Assembly: GCA_021771265.1 (NCBI GenBank) | Contig: JAETPK010000011.1 | Location: forward strand, 1-40,844 | Origin: Oscillospiraceae bacterium | Lineage (GTDB): Bacteria > Bacillota > Clostridia > Oscillospirales > Oscillospiraceae | DNA: 40,844 bases | Direction of reading: 5' to 3' | Part shown: positions 32,144-39,785 of the stretch, in pieces | Layout of the letters: each line of letters starts with the position of its first letter | Numbering within the stretch: the first letter of the stretch is position 1 | The notes under the pieces: generated by a model | What the model saw: the letters and a program-made list of their open reading frames with translations, nothing else | Databases searched by the model: none | What the model was told of the DNA's origin: nothing | Position numbers and translations under genes: made by a program

Positions 32144-32656
32144 ATGAAAAACATCGTATTGATCGGCATGCCTGGCACGGGCAAAAGCGTGGTGGGCCGC
32201 GCTCTGGCCCAGCGGCTGGACTATACCTTCGTGGACCTGGACGACCTGATCGTGGAGGCCGCAGGCAAGACGCTGCCGGAGATCCTGCGGGAGGACGGCC
32301 TGGAGGAATTTTTCAGGATCGAGGAAACGATCGGCGTGGAGTTGGACCGGACGGACACGGTGGTGTCCACCGGCGGCAGTATGGTCCTCTACGAGGACGC
32401 CATGGAGCATTTGAAGGAAAACGGCGTCATCGTCTGGCTGGAAACGCCCCTCAGCCAGATCCTGGAGCGGATGCCGGCGGACCTCACCGACCGGGGCATC
32501 GCGGCCCCGGCGGGCATGACCATCCGCCAGATCTATGAGCAGCGGGAGCCTTTGTATGCCAAATATGCCGACCTCATTGTGGCCAGCCGGGACGGTGCCG
32601 ATGACACCGCCCGGCAGGTGTGGCAGATGCTGCGGACCGTGGGCATCGAGCTGTGA
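32144..32656 (+). CDS. shikimate-kinase-like P-loop kinase
   Basis: 170 residues, the length of shikimate kinase. P-loop GMPGTGKSVVGRAL (about 8-21), the DLDDLI motif (about 32-37) that binds Mg and substrate in AroK, an Arg in FFRIEE and the Gly-rich VVSTGGSMVL (GGS where AroK has GGG). The usual lid arginine segment (RPLL) is not recognisable; DRGIAAPAG stands there instead. It may therefore act on a different small substrate. It is next to a 2-hydroxyacid dehydrogenase and not to aromatic pathway genes, which also argues against AroK. The gene symbol is left open for this reason. Confidence 0.82.
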   Translation: MKNIVLIGMPGTGKSVVGRALAQRLDYTFVDLDDLIVEAAGKTLPEILREDGLEEFFRIEETIGVELDRTDTVVSTGGSMVLYEDAMEHLKENGVIVWLETPLSQILERMPADLTDRGIAAPAGMTIRQIYEQREPLYAKYADLIVASRDGADDTARQVWQMLRTVGIEL

Positions 32657-32679
32657 GCGGCCCCGGAAAACGAAAACAG

Positions 32680-32721
32680 AAAAATGCTGTGCATTGGGCT
32701 TGCCCATCGCACAGCATTTTT
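32680..32721. terminator. terminator of the dehydrogenase-kinase operon
   Basis: Long stem AAAAATGCTGTGC (32680-32692) / 32709-32721 with a GGGC/GCCC inner stem, followed by ATTTT. A/T ends on both sides make it symmetrical. Confidence 0.92.
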
Positions 32722-32759
32722 ATTTTGTAGTTGTATACACAGCCTTCATCAACAAAAAA

Positions 32760-33118
32760 TGGAATGAGCTGACAGCCTTGCTCATGGAGAGCTTGAAGGC
32801 GGCTGGCGCTGTAGAGCCTGCCAGGGCCGGCCTTTTGGCAAATAAGGACGGCTTTGCTCCGAAAAAAGCGTTGTCACAGGAATCATCGAAAAAATCCGCG
32901 CTGAATATGTAACGATCGGCGAATTGGTCAGACTGACCAAGGTCAGATACAGCACATTAAAATACTATACAGAAGAAGGGATGCTGCCCTTTGAACAGGC
33001 GGAGGAAAACTTGACGAGACGCTATAAACAGAAGCAGAGCCTGACACAGATCCCAGAAATCAAAGCACTGCGGCAGGCGGAAAAGTCGATCCCTGAGGTC
33101 AAGGCGGCCTTGCAATAA
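32760..33118 (+). pseudogene. broken MerR-like helix-turn-helix gene
   Basis: Two frames join to one protein. The first gives WNELTALLMESLKAAGAVEP, ARAGLLANKDGFAPKKALSQE and then runs into a stop. One base (an A in the GAAATC stretch, about 32880-32883) is missing; the second frame continues IIEKIRAEYVTIGELVRLTKVRYSTLKYYTEEGMLPFEQ, which is a MerR-type DNA-binding start, followed by basic RRYKQKQSLTQIPEIKALR and KSIPEVKAALQ. No start codon with ribosome site is seen upstream of the first frame, so the 5' end is also lost. No effector domain is present. It lies between two terminators and is probably not expressed. It may be a relic of a mobile element regulator, but no recombinase is nearby. 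Confidence 0.72.
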
Positions 33119-33149
33119 CGGACTTTTCCGCGTAAGCGCAGAGCATAAG

Positions 33150-33186
33150 CCGCCGCTATGGAGTTACCCATAGCGGCGGTTGTTTT
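33150..33186. terminator. terminator / hairpin between convergent units
   Basis: 12-bp perfect stem CCGCCGCTATGG (33150-33161) / 33168-33179 with loop AGTTAC and then TTGTTTTG on the + strand. It lies 52 bases beyond the stop codon of the reductase gene on the - strand. Confidence 0.85.
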
Positions 33187-33238
33187 GCGCCGGTCGGATA
33201 TCTCTGCCCACGGAGCGTATCCGCTATGATATGCCGGC

Positions 33239-34144
33239 TTACACGTATTTGCAGTAATTGCAGGCGGCCAGGGCGGCCACGGCGCCGTCGGCGCAGGCGG
33301 TGGTCAATTGGCGGACGCCCTTGGCGCGGCAGTCGCCGGCGGCGAACACACCGGCGGCGGGGGTGACGCAGTCCTCCCCGCAGGGGATGAAGCCATCTGC
33401 GTCCACCGGCGTCAAAAGAGCGGACAGTGTTGTCTCCGGCAGTTGTCCCACGGCCTCAAACAGTCCGGAGACCGCCAGAGAGGACTCCATGCCGGTTACG
33501 GTGTTTCGCAGGGACAGCCCCGTTAAAGCATCACCGCCCAGAAGGGCGGTCACAACGGTGTCCATGGCGAAGGACACGTTGGCGCGCTGCTGAAGGGCCC
33601 GCACCAAAACGGGATCACCCCGGAAGGCGCCCCGGCGGTGGATGACAGTCACCTGGCGGCACAGGTCCGCCAGGAATAACGCATCCTGTAAAGCGGTGTT
33701 GCCGCCGCCGCACACCGCCACGTCCTTTCCCTGATAGAAGGAGCCATCGCACACGGCGCAGAAGGAAATGCCCGTCATGGCGTCCTCCCCGGGAAGTCCC
33801 AGGGTCCGGTGCTTCATGCCGGTGGCCAAAATGAGGGCGGAGCAGGTGTAGGCGCCGTAATCGGTGATCACGGTCTTGCAGGGGCCGTCCCGGACCTCCA
33901 GGACCTCCTCCAGCTCCAGCCGGGCCCCCAGGGCTTCCGCCTGGTCGTACAGCCGGTCCGCCAGCTCCGCACCGGAGACGGACATGAGTCCCGGGAAATT
34001 CTCCACTCGGGGAGAGGAGGCGATCTGTCCGCCAAAGCCCTCCTTTTCCAGCAGCAGCACGGACCTGCCCGCCCGCCGGGCATAGATGGCGGCGGTGAGG
34101 CCCGCGGGGCCGCCGCCTGCGATGACGATGTCAAAATGCTCCAT
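33239..34144 (-). CDS. thioredoxin-reductase-like flavoprotein
   Basis: 301 residues, the size of TrxB. FAD site VIAGGGPAGLTAAIYARRAG (about 6-25), redox pair in ISFCAVCDGSFY (CxxC, about 133-144), NADPH site CGGGNTALQDALFLADL and IHRRGAFRG (the HRR motif that favours NADPH) and the second FAD motif GVFAAGDCRAKGVRQL. It would reduce thioredoxin or a glutaredoxin-like protein. The start ATG at 34144 overlaps the preceding gene by 14 bases; the tracked 34222 start lies inside that gene. The only thioredoxin-fold partner in the window is the C-terminal domain of NrdD upstream on the same strand; a functional link is inference. The N-terminus GGGPAG and the rest are complete. Confidence 0.9.
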   Translation of the reverse strand: MEHFDIVIAGGGPAGLTAAIYARRAGRSVLLLEKEGFGGQIASSPRVENFPGLMSVSGAELADRLYDQAEALGARLELEEVLEVRDGPCKTVITDYGAYTCSALILATGMKHRTLGLPGEDAMTGISFCAVCDGSFYQGKDVAVCGGGNTALQDALFLADLCRQVTVIHRRGAFRGDPVLVRALQQRANVSFAMDTVVTALLGGDALTGLSLRNTVTGMESSLAVSGLFEAVGQLPETTLSALLTPVDADGFIPCGEDCVTPAAGVFAAGDCRAKGVRQLTTACADGAVAALAACNYCKYV

Positions 34145-35012
34145 CACAGAATCTCTCTTTCCGGCCGGGATAGCGGACCTTGGCCACGGCGGTGCTGTCC
34201 TCGCTGTCGAATTCCCGGGCACGGCGGTAGTAGTCCAGCACGGCCTCGCCCATCGGCAGGGTCATGCCGTCCGCCAGCGACATGGCCAGCTCCAGGTCCT
34301 TCCGCATCAGGGCCACGGTGAAGCCGGGGGTGTAGTCCCCGGAGCGGATCTTGGGGAAGGAGGCCCGCAGGGCGGCGGAATCGCCGCTGGAGGCGGACAC
34401 GGCGTCAAAAAACGCGTCCGGGTCCACACCGTGGGCCTCCGCCATCCGCCAGGCCTCCCCCACGGCGGTTTTATTGACGGCGCTCAGGAGGTTGTTCAGG
34501 GACTTGATGATCTTGCCCTGGCCGGGCCTGCCGCCCACATAGCACAGCTTCCCGGCAATGTTCCCCAGCACCGGCGCCACATGATCGAATACCGCCCGGT
34601 CGCCGGCGCACAGCATGGACATGGTGCCGCTGGCGGTGCCCTTGACGCCGCCGGACACCGGCGCGTCCAGCAGGGAAACGCCGTGGGCGGCGCAGAGGGC
34701 GGCGGCTTTCTCCGCGGCTGCCGCGGAGGCGGAGGTCATCTCCACCACCGTGCTGCCGGCGGGCAGGGCGGACAGGAAGGCGTCACTCAAAAGGCCCAGC
34801 AGGGCGCTGTCATCGGGGACGATGGTGAAGATCAGCTCCGCACCCCGCAGAGCCTCCTCCGGAGAGGCGGCGATGTGTCCGCCCAGCTCCTGAAGCCGCA
34901 GAGCGGGGGAGGGATCCCGGTGAACGGCAGTGGTGACGCTGTGGCCGGCCTTCAGCAGGTTGGCGGCAATGGGAAAACCCATGTTGCCCAGACCGAAAAA
35001 CGCGATTTGCAT
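34131..35012 (-). CDS. 3-hydroxyisobutyrate-dehydrogenase-like oxidoreductase
   Basis: 293 residues of the beta-hydroxyacid dehydrogenase family. The NAD(P) site is IAFFGLGNMGFPIAANLLKAGHSV at the N-terminus; the substrate segment is LLDAPVSGGVKGTASGTMSML (about 112-132), and the catalytic Lys is in GQGKIIKSLNNLL (about 165). Substrate may be 3-hydroxyisobutyrate, tartronate semialdehyde or another 3-hydroxyacid; motifs alone do not decide. The start at 35012 is preferred to the tracked 35030 (GTG) because GAGGAG lies nine bases in front of it. It overlaps the thioredoxin-reductase-like gene by 14 bases. It follows the terminator of nrdD, so this pair may depend on read-through or on a promoter not recognised. 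Confidence 0.87.
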   Translation of the reverse strand: MQIAFFGLGNMGFPIAANLLKAGHSVTTAVHRDPSPALRLQELGGHIAASPEEALRGAELIFTIVPDDSALLGLLSDAFLSALPAGSTVVEMTSASAAAAEKAAALCAAHGVSLLDAPVSGGVKGTASGTMSMLCAGDRAVFDHVAPVLGNIAGKLCYVGGRPGQGKIIKSLNNLLSAVNKTAVGEAWRMAEAHGVDPDAFFDAVSASSGDSAALRASFPKIRSGDYTPGFTVALMRKDLELAMSLADGMTLPMGEAVLDYYRRAREFDSEDSTAVAKVRYPGRKERFCDGAF

Positions 35013-35042
35013 GCTGGCACATCTCCTCACATTGAAAATTGA

Positions 35043-35069
35043 AAAAGGAGGGACCCGGTCCCTCCTTTT
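35043..35069 (-). terminator. terminator of nrdD
   Basis: AAAAGGAGGGACC (35043-35055) against 35057-35069, almost fully palindromic with a 5-base effective loop, followed on the - strand by TTTTTC. It begins seven bases after the nrdD stop codon. Confidence 0.9.
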
Positions 35070-35075
35070 GATTGG

Positions 35076-37469
35076 TTAATGGGCGGTGGATGCGTATTTT
35101 TTGATGACGGAGGCATTCACCAGCTTTTCCACCTGACCGCCGCGGCGGACGATGAGGGTGGGTGCCTGCTGGATTCCATACTGGTTCACCAGGTCCAGAT
35201 GCTCGCTGACATCCATGGCGGTATAGGCCATCCCCGCCTTTTCCAGCTCGTGCTTGGCAATCTTGCAGTTGGGGCAGGTTTTGGTGGTGAACAGGAACAG
35301 CCCGTCCTCTTGGGCCGTGTCGCCGCCGGTCACGCTGGCATCGCCGGTGTCAGCGGTGGTCTGCGCCCGGTCGCAGAGGCGGCGGCCCTCCAGCCGGGAG
35401 TTTTCCAATTCATATTCCCGGCGGTCCTTGTACTCCTGGACCTTGCCGTCGTTCCAGTTCTGGACAGGGCGGTAATAGCCGGTGATGCGGCTCCACACCT
35501 CGCAGGGCTTGCCGCAGGTGGGACAGACGGCGTGCTCGCCGGAGATGTAGCCGTGGTCCTGGCAGATGGAGTAGGTGGGAGACATGGTGTAGTAGGGAAG
35601 CTTGAAGTTTTCCGCGATCTTGCGCACCAGGTCGGCGGCCGCCTTCCAGTCCGGCAGCTTCTCACCCAAAAAGGCGTGGAACACCGTGCCGGAGGTATAC
35701 AGAGTCTGGAGCTCGTCCTGAATGGACAGGGCCTCGAAAATATCCTCCGTATAGCCCACAGGCAGGTGGGAGGAGTTGGTGTAATACGGCGTGTCGCCGG
35801 GGTGTTTGGCGGCGGTGATGATGTCGGGATACTTCTCCACATCGTGCTTGGCCAGGCGGTAAGTGGTGGACTCGGCGGGGGTGGCCTCCAGATTGTACAG
35901 GTCGCCGTACTGCTCCTGATAGTCGGAAAGGCGCTCTCGCATATGGTTCAGGACGTCCTTGGCAAAGGCCTGGGTCTCCGGGTGGGTCAGGTCCTTCCGC
36001 AGCCACTTGGCGTTGAGACCCACCTCGTTCATGCCGATGAGGCCGATGGTGGAGAAGTGGTTGTCGAAGGTGCCCAGATAATACTTGGTGTACGGATACA
36101 GCCCCGCGTCCATGAGTCGGGTGATGACGGTGCGCTTGGTCTTGAGACTGCGGGCGGCGATATCCATGATGTGGTCCAGGCGCTCATAAAACTCCTCCGG
36201 CGTCTGGGAGAGATACGCGATGCGGGGCAGGTTGATGGTGACCACGCCCACGGAGCCGGTGGATTCGCCGGAGCCAAAGTAGCCGCCGGATTTTTTCCGC
36301 AGCTCCCGCAGGTCCAGCCGCAGCCGGCAACACATGGAGCGCACATCAGAGGGCTCCATGTCGGAGTTGATGTAGTTGGAGAAGTAAGGTGTGCCGTATT
36401 TGGCGGTCATTTCAAACAGGAGGCGGTTGTTTTCCGTGTCGCTCCAGTCAAAATCCCTGGTGATGGAATAGGTGGGGATGGGATACTGGAAGCCCCGGCC
36501 GTCGGCGTCGCCCTCGGTCATGACCTCGATGAACGCCTTGTTCACCATGTCCATTTCCTTCTTGCAGTCGCCGTAGGTGAAATCCTGCTCCTTGCCGCCC
36601 ACGATGGCCGGCAGATGCTCCAGGTCCTTGGGCACGGTCCAGTCCAGGGTGATGTTGGAGAAGGGGGCCTGCGTGCCCCAGCGGGAGGGGGTGTTCACGC
36701 CGAACACGAAAGACTGGATGCACTGCTTGACCTCTTTCTGGGAAAGGTTGTCCACCTTGACAAAGGGAGCCAGATACGTGTCAAAGGAGCTGAAGGCCTG
36801 GGCGCCGGCCCACTCGTTCTGCATGATGCCCAGAAAGTTTACCATCTGGTTGCACAGGGTGCTCAGGTGGCTGGCAGGCGTGGAATTAATCTTGCCGGGG
36901 ATGCCGAGACCCTGCTGGATGAGCTGCTTCAGGCTCCAGCCGGCGCAGTAGCCGGTGAGCATGGAGAGGTCATGGAGGTGGATGTCGCCGCTTTTATGGG
37001 CGGAGGCGATCTCCGAATCGTAGATCTCGCTGAGCCAGTAGTTGGCGGTGATGGCGCCGGAGTTGGATAAGATCAGGCCGCCCACCGAATAGGTGACGGT
37101 GGAATTCTCCTTGACCCGCCAATCGCTGATCTGCAAATAGTTGTCCACCAAGTCCTTGTAATCCAGCACGGTGGATTTCAGATTGCGGACCTTCTCCCGC
37201 TGCTTTCGGTAAAGGATATAGGCCTTTGCGACATCGGCATAGCCGGTCTTGCTGAGGACGTTTTCCACACTGTCCTGGATATCCTCCACGGTGATGAGTC
37301 CGTCCCTGATCTTTTTTTGATAGTCGGCGGTGACTCTCAGGGCCAGCAGGTCGATGATGTCCGGATTGTACTCCATATGGGTGGCCTCGAAAGCCTTGGT
37401 GATGGCAACACTGATCTTGGACAGGTTGAAGTCTGTGACATTCCCGTCCCGTTTTACCACTTGATACAT
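35076..37469 (-). CDS. nrdD: anaerobic ribonucleoside-triphosphate reductase with C-terminal glutaredoxin-like domain
   Basis: 797 residues, longer than a plain NrdD (about 710). Residues 1-95 are an ATP-cone (MYQVVKRDGNVTDFNLSKISVAI), the allosteric site. The catalytic barrel includes STPASHLSTLCNQMVNFLG and SGESTGSVGVVTINLPRIA. The C-terminal core has the zinc cysteines CPTCGKPC and the glycyl-radical region VWSRITGYYRPVQNWNDGK, where NrdG would form the radical on Gly. After a linker (about 690-715) comes an extra thioredoxin-fold domain, LFLFTTKTCPNCKIAKHELEKAG with a CPNC redox motif. The ATG at 37469 lies behind AGCAGGT; the tracked 37499 start lacks one. It makes dNTPs without oxygen. 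Confidence 0.95.
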   Translation of the reverse strand: MYQVVKRDGNVTDFNLSKISVAITKAFEATHMEYNPDIIDLLALRVTADYQKKIRDGLITVEDIQDSVENVLSKTGYADVAKAYILYRKQREKVRNLKSTVLDYKDLVDNYLQISDWRVKENSTVTYSVGGLILSNSGAITANYWLSEIYDSEIASAHKSGDIHLHDLSMLTGYCAGWSLKQLIQQGLGIPGKINSTPASHLSTLCNQMVNFLGIMQNEWAGAQAFSSFDTYLAPFVKVDNLSQKEVKQCIQSFVFGVNTPSRWGTQAPFSNITLDWTVPKDLEHLPAIVGGKEQDFTYGDCKKEMDMVNKAFIEVMTEGDADGRGFQYPIPTYSITRDFDWSDTENNRLLFEMTAKYGTPYFSNYINSDMEPSDVRSMCCRLRLDLRELRKKSGGYFGSGESTGSVGVVTINLPRIAYLSQTPEEFYERLDHIMDIAARSLKTKRTVITRLMDAGLYPYTKYYLGTFDNHFSTIGLIGMNEVGLNAKWLRKDLTHPETQAFAKDVLNHMRERLSDYQEQYGDLYNLEATPAESTTYRLAKHDVEKYPDIITAAKHPGDTPYYTNSSHLPVGYTEDIFEALSIQDELQTLYTSGTVFHAFLGEKLPDWKAAADLVRKIAENFKLPYYTMSPTYSICQDHGYISGEHAVCPTCGKPCEVWSRITGYYRPVQNWNDGKVQEYKDRREYELENSRLEGRRLCDRAQTTADTGDASVTGGDTAQEDGLFLFTTKTCPNCKIAKHELEKAGMAYTAMDVSEHLDLVNQYGIQQAPTLIVRRGGQVEKLVNASVIKKYASTAH

Positions 37470-37526
37470 CATGATGACCTGCTTTCTATTTAAAATCAAA
37501 ATTGTTACCTTTACTCCGAAAGAAAT

Positions 37527-37543
37527 GGGCGCCAGTGGCGCCC
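37527..37543 (-). promoter_or_regulatory. hairpin at the 5' end of the nrdD mRNA
   Basis: GGGCGCC-agt-GGCGCCC, seven-bp perfect GC stem within a few bases of the predicted transcription start. It may stabilise the mRNA or block a competing signal; ATTTCTTT follows it, so a weak attenuator is also possible. Confidence 0.5.
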
Positions 37544-37553
37544 CACGACTTCC

Positions 37554-37581
37554 ATTGTACCATGCATCCGGAAGAAGTCAA
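37554..37581 (-). promoter_or_regulatory. promoter of nrdD
   Basis: On the - strand TTGACT (37581-37576) and TACAAT (37559-37554), 16 bases apart, in the 172-base gap between nrdG and nrdD. It allows nrdD to be made without nrdG. Confidence 0.7.
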
Positions 37582-37591
37582 TTAGATAGAA

Positions 37592-37607
37592 ACACCATAT
37601 ATTGTGC
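37592..37607 (-). promoter_or_regulatory. NrdR box upstream of nrdD
   Basis: ACACCATATATTGTGC on the + strand matches the NrdR consensus ACACwATATATwGTGT at 14 of 16 positions. It ends 11 bases upstream of the -35. NrdR boxes normally occur in pairs; a weaker candidate, GCGCAATATTTAGTCG (37633-37648), lies 41 bases away centre to centre, over the nrdG stop codon. Confidence 0.72.
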
Positions 37608-37641
37608 TTTTTTTGTAAAGAATGCCGAATGGGCGCAATAT

Positions 37642-38337
37642 TTAGTCGACCCCCCGCAGCTCCGTCTGACGGAAGAAAGGACGGGCGATGTCGGCAAAGC
37701 CTTGCAGCTCTAGGGTTGTGAAGCCGTGCCAGCCCTCTTGGATCAAGTTTCCGGAGTCCGCGAAGTTTTGCAGGAAGTACCGGGGCGCTCCCCGGAGCCA
37801 CTGGCCGATGGCCTCTACATCAGCGGCGGTGTGCAGTTCCCGGACAAAGGTGGTGCGAAACTCATGGTCCACGCCGCTTTTGGCCAGCAGGCGAACGCTC
37901 TCCTCCACCGGCGCGGTGTCAAAACCGGGAATGCCGGTGGTCTGCGGATAGTTTTCCCGGCTGTTTTTGATGTCCATGGCCACATAGTCCGCCAGTCCCG
38001 CTTCCAAAATAGCGGCCAACCGGTCCGGAAAGCAGCCGTTGGTGTCCAGCTTGACAGAAAAGCCCATGTCCCGGACCGCCCGCAGGAAGTCCGCCGCGTC
38101 CGGCTGCAGCAGCGGCTCTCCGCCGGAGAGCACCACGCCGTCCAGAAGCCCCCGCCGCCGTGCCAAAAACGCCAGCACCTCCGCTTCCGGCAGCTCCGGC
38201 GTTTCATGCAGGCGCGTCACCAGCAGGGCGTTGTGGCAGAAGGGGCACCGCAGGTTGCATCCGCCGGTGAACACCGTGGCGGCCAGCTTGCCGGGATAGT
38301 CCACCATAGATAACTTTTGCAGTCCGCAGAGATACAT
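37642..38337 (-). CDS. nrdG: anaerobic ribonucleotide reductase activating protein (radical SAM)
   Basis: 231 residues; uses SAM and a 4Fe-4S cluster to form the glycyl radical of NrdD. The cluster motif is CNLRCPFC (CxxxCxxC, about 27-34); SAM is held by VVLSGGEPLLQ (about 68-78), and KLDTNGCFPD and YVAMDIKNS follow. The N-terminus LQKLSMVDYPGKLAATVFTGG is typical of the NrdG2-type activators common in Clostridia, somewhat longer than the E. coli enzyme (about 154). GGAGGTGGGCGC precedes the ATG. It is upstream of nrdD, the reverse of the E. coli order, and has its own promoter. Confidence 0.94.
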   Translation of the reverse strand: MYLCGLQKLSMVDYPGKLAATVFTGGCNLRCPFCHNALLVTRLHETPELPEAEVLAFLARRRGLLDGVVLSGGEPLLQPDAADFLRAVRDMGFSVKLDTNGCFPDRLAAILEAGLADYVAMDIKNSRENYPQTTGIPGFDTAPVEESVRLLAKSGVDHEFRTTFVRELHTAADVEAIGQWLRGAPRYFLQNFADSGNLIQEGWHGFTTLELQGFADIARPFFRQTELRGVD

Positions 38338-38352
38338 GCGCCCACCTCCAAA

Positions 38353-38396
38353 TCACAAGATATTGTTATTATAACGCGATGGGACCACAAGAACAA
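38353..38396 (-). promoter_or_regulatory. promoter of nrdG with a candidate NrdR box
   Basis: On the - strand TTGTTC (38396-38391) and a perfect TATAAT (38373-38368) are 17 bases apart. TCACAAGATATTGTTA (38353-38368, + strand) fits the NrdR consensus at 12 of 16 positions and touches the -10, where a bound repressor would block transcription. Confidence 0.6.
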
Positions 38397-38424
38397 GAGG
38401 AAAAAGAAATAAATGGAACCATTC

Positions 38425-38453
38425 TTTCCAATCTGCCGTCTATATGGTAAAAT
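38425..38453 (+). promoter_or_regulatory. promoter of the MFS-type gene
   Basis: TTTCCA (38425-38430), 17-base spacer, extended -10 TGG-TAAAAT (hexamer 38448-38453), 24 bases before the GTG start at 38477. It is divergent from the nrdG promoter. Confidence 0.58.
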
Positions 38454-38476
38454 GGACCAAAAAGGAGGGATGCGGG

Positions 38477-39466
38477 GTGAGGCGGACGCTGGCGGCCTGC
38501 TGTACGGGGCACTTTTTGGTGGACTTTGCCTGCGCCTTCCTGCTGTTTCGCGCTTTGTGGGGGGAAGCGGACTGGAATGGCCTGCTGCTGACCTACAATT
38601 TCTGTGCCTTTGCCGTTCAAATGCCCCTGGGCCTGCTGGCGGACCGCTGGGAGCGGGATGGCCTGACGGCCGCCGCCGGCACGGCTGCGGTGGCGCTGGC
38701 CTATGGACTGGCAGACGCTCCCTGGCTGGCCGTGGTCCTTGCGGGGCTGGGGAACGCCGCGTTTCATGTGGGCGGCGGGCTGGAGGTCCTGTCTCTGTCC
38801 GGGGACCGCGGGGGTCCGCTGGGGCTTTTCGTCTCTCCCGGCGCCGTGGGGCTGTTTCTCGGGAGCCTTCTTGGCAAGGGGCGAAGCTTTCCTCTCTGGC
38901 TGGTGCCCGTCCTGCTGCTGTTTGCCGCGGGCGCTCTGCTGTGGGCGCGGCAGGAGCGCCCGAAGCGGGCTGCCGGTCACTTGGAGCCATGCCCAGCACT
39001 GCCCTTACTGCTGCTTTTGGCGGTGGTGGTGCTCCGCTCTTACGTGGGCATGACGCTGACGTTTCCCTGGCGAGGGACAGGGCAATGGGCGCTGCTTTTG
39101 ACTTTGGGCATGGCCCTGGGTAAAGCCGCCGGGGGATATTTGGCGGACCGATTTGGCCCACGGAGGACCGCCGTTGGCTCTTTGACGGTATCTTCGGCGC
39201 TGCTGCTGGCCTCCTCCATCCCGGCCTGCGGCGCGGCGGCGGTGCTCTGCTTCAACATGACCATGCCGCTGACATTGTGGGCCGCCGCCCGGCGTTTGCC
39301 GGATGCCCGGGGTTTTGCCTTTGGCCTTTTGACCTTCGGCCTGTTTCTGGGGTTTCTGCCTGCCGCCTTCGGCGCGCAGGCCCTGTCCGGAACGGCTGCT
39401 GCGATCTGGGCGGCGGTATCGCTGCTCCTGCTGCTGCCGGGGCTGGGAAGGGCGGTGGACAAGTGA
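38477..39466 (+). CDS. MFS-type membrane transporter
   Basis: 329 residues with about ten hydrophobic helices. The MFS loop motif between helices 2 and 3 appears as GLLADRWERDG and again in the second half as GYLADRFGPRRT, so it looks like a short two-halves MFS carrier (usual size is about 400). The tracked ATG at 38444 has no ribosome site; AAAGGAGG (38461-38468) is placed eight bases before a GTG at 38477, which is taken as the start. The substrate is unknown. Its stop overlaps the next gene (GTGA), so the two are co-translated. Confidence 0.8.
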   Translation: MRRTLAACCTGHFLVDFACAFLLFRALWGEADWNGLLLTYNFCAFAVQMPLGLLADRWERDGLTAAAGTAAVALAYGLADAPWLAVVLAGLGNAAFHVGGGLEVLSLSGDRGGPLGLFVSPGAVGLFLGSLLGKGRSFPLWLVPVLLLFAAGALLWARQERPKRAAGHLEPCPALPLLLLLAVVVLRSYVGMTLTFPWRGTGQWALLLTLGMALGKAAGGYLADRFGPRRTAVGSLTVSSALLLASSIPACGAAAVLCFNMTMPLTLWAAARRLPDARGFAFGLLTFGLFLGFLPAAFGAQALSGTAAAIWAAVSLLLLLPGLGRAVDK

Positions 39467-39774
39467 GTCTTTCAACTTTTGCCGTCTCCCTGGGGCTGAC
39501 GCTGTTGCTGGAAGTGCCCTTCGCCTGGGTGTGGGGCCTGCGGAGCCGCCATGATCTAACGGTGGCCGTCCTGGCCAATGGACTGACCAATCCAGCGGTG
39601 GTCTTGCTGCATGGGCTGGGCGCTCCCGTTTTACCGCTGGAAGCGGCGGCTGTCGCCGTGGAGGCGCTGTGTTACCGTGCCTGCGGCGAAAGTGTCCGCT
39701 GTCCGCTCTTGCTGGCGCTCTGTGCCAACGGATGGTCTTACAGCATCGGAGCCGCGCTGAATCTGATATTTTAG
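39463..39774 (+). CDS. small membrane protein of unknown function
   Basis: 103 residues starting at a GTG that overlaps the MFS stop codon by four bases; the track shows a longer ORF from 39277 in the wrong frame for that region. Three or so hydrophobic segments are seen (STFAVSLGLTLLLEVPFAWVWG; LTVAVLANGLTNPAVVLLHGLG; LLALCANGWSYSIGAALNLIF). A repeated VLANGLTN / LCANGWSY pattern suggests a helix pair. I do not recognise the family. Its role is likely linked to the transporter in front and the secreted protein behind (11 bases away), in one operon. Confidence 0.7.
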   Translation: MSLSTFAVSLGLTLLLEVPFAWVWGLRSRHDLTVAVLANGLTNPAVVLLHGLGAPVLPLEAAAVAVEALCYRACGESVRCPLLLALCANGWSYSIGAALNLIF

Positions 39775-39785
39775 GAGGGATACAC

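Noticed and set aside
32535-32912. 125-aa ORF on the + strand
   Set aside because: Its first half is a wrong frame of the kinase gene and the terminator; only the last third is the front part of the broken MerR-like gene.
35079-37070. 663-aa ORF on the + strand opposite nrdD
   Set aside because: Antisense shadow; nrdD is complete with all motifs.
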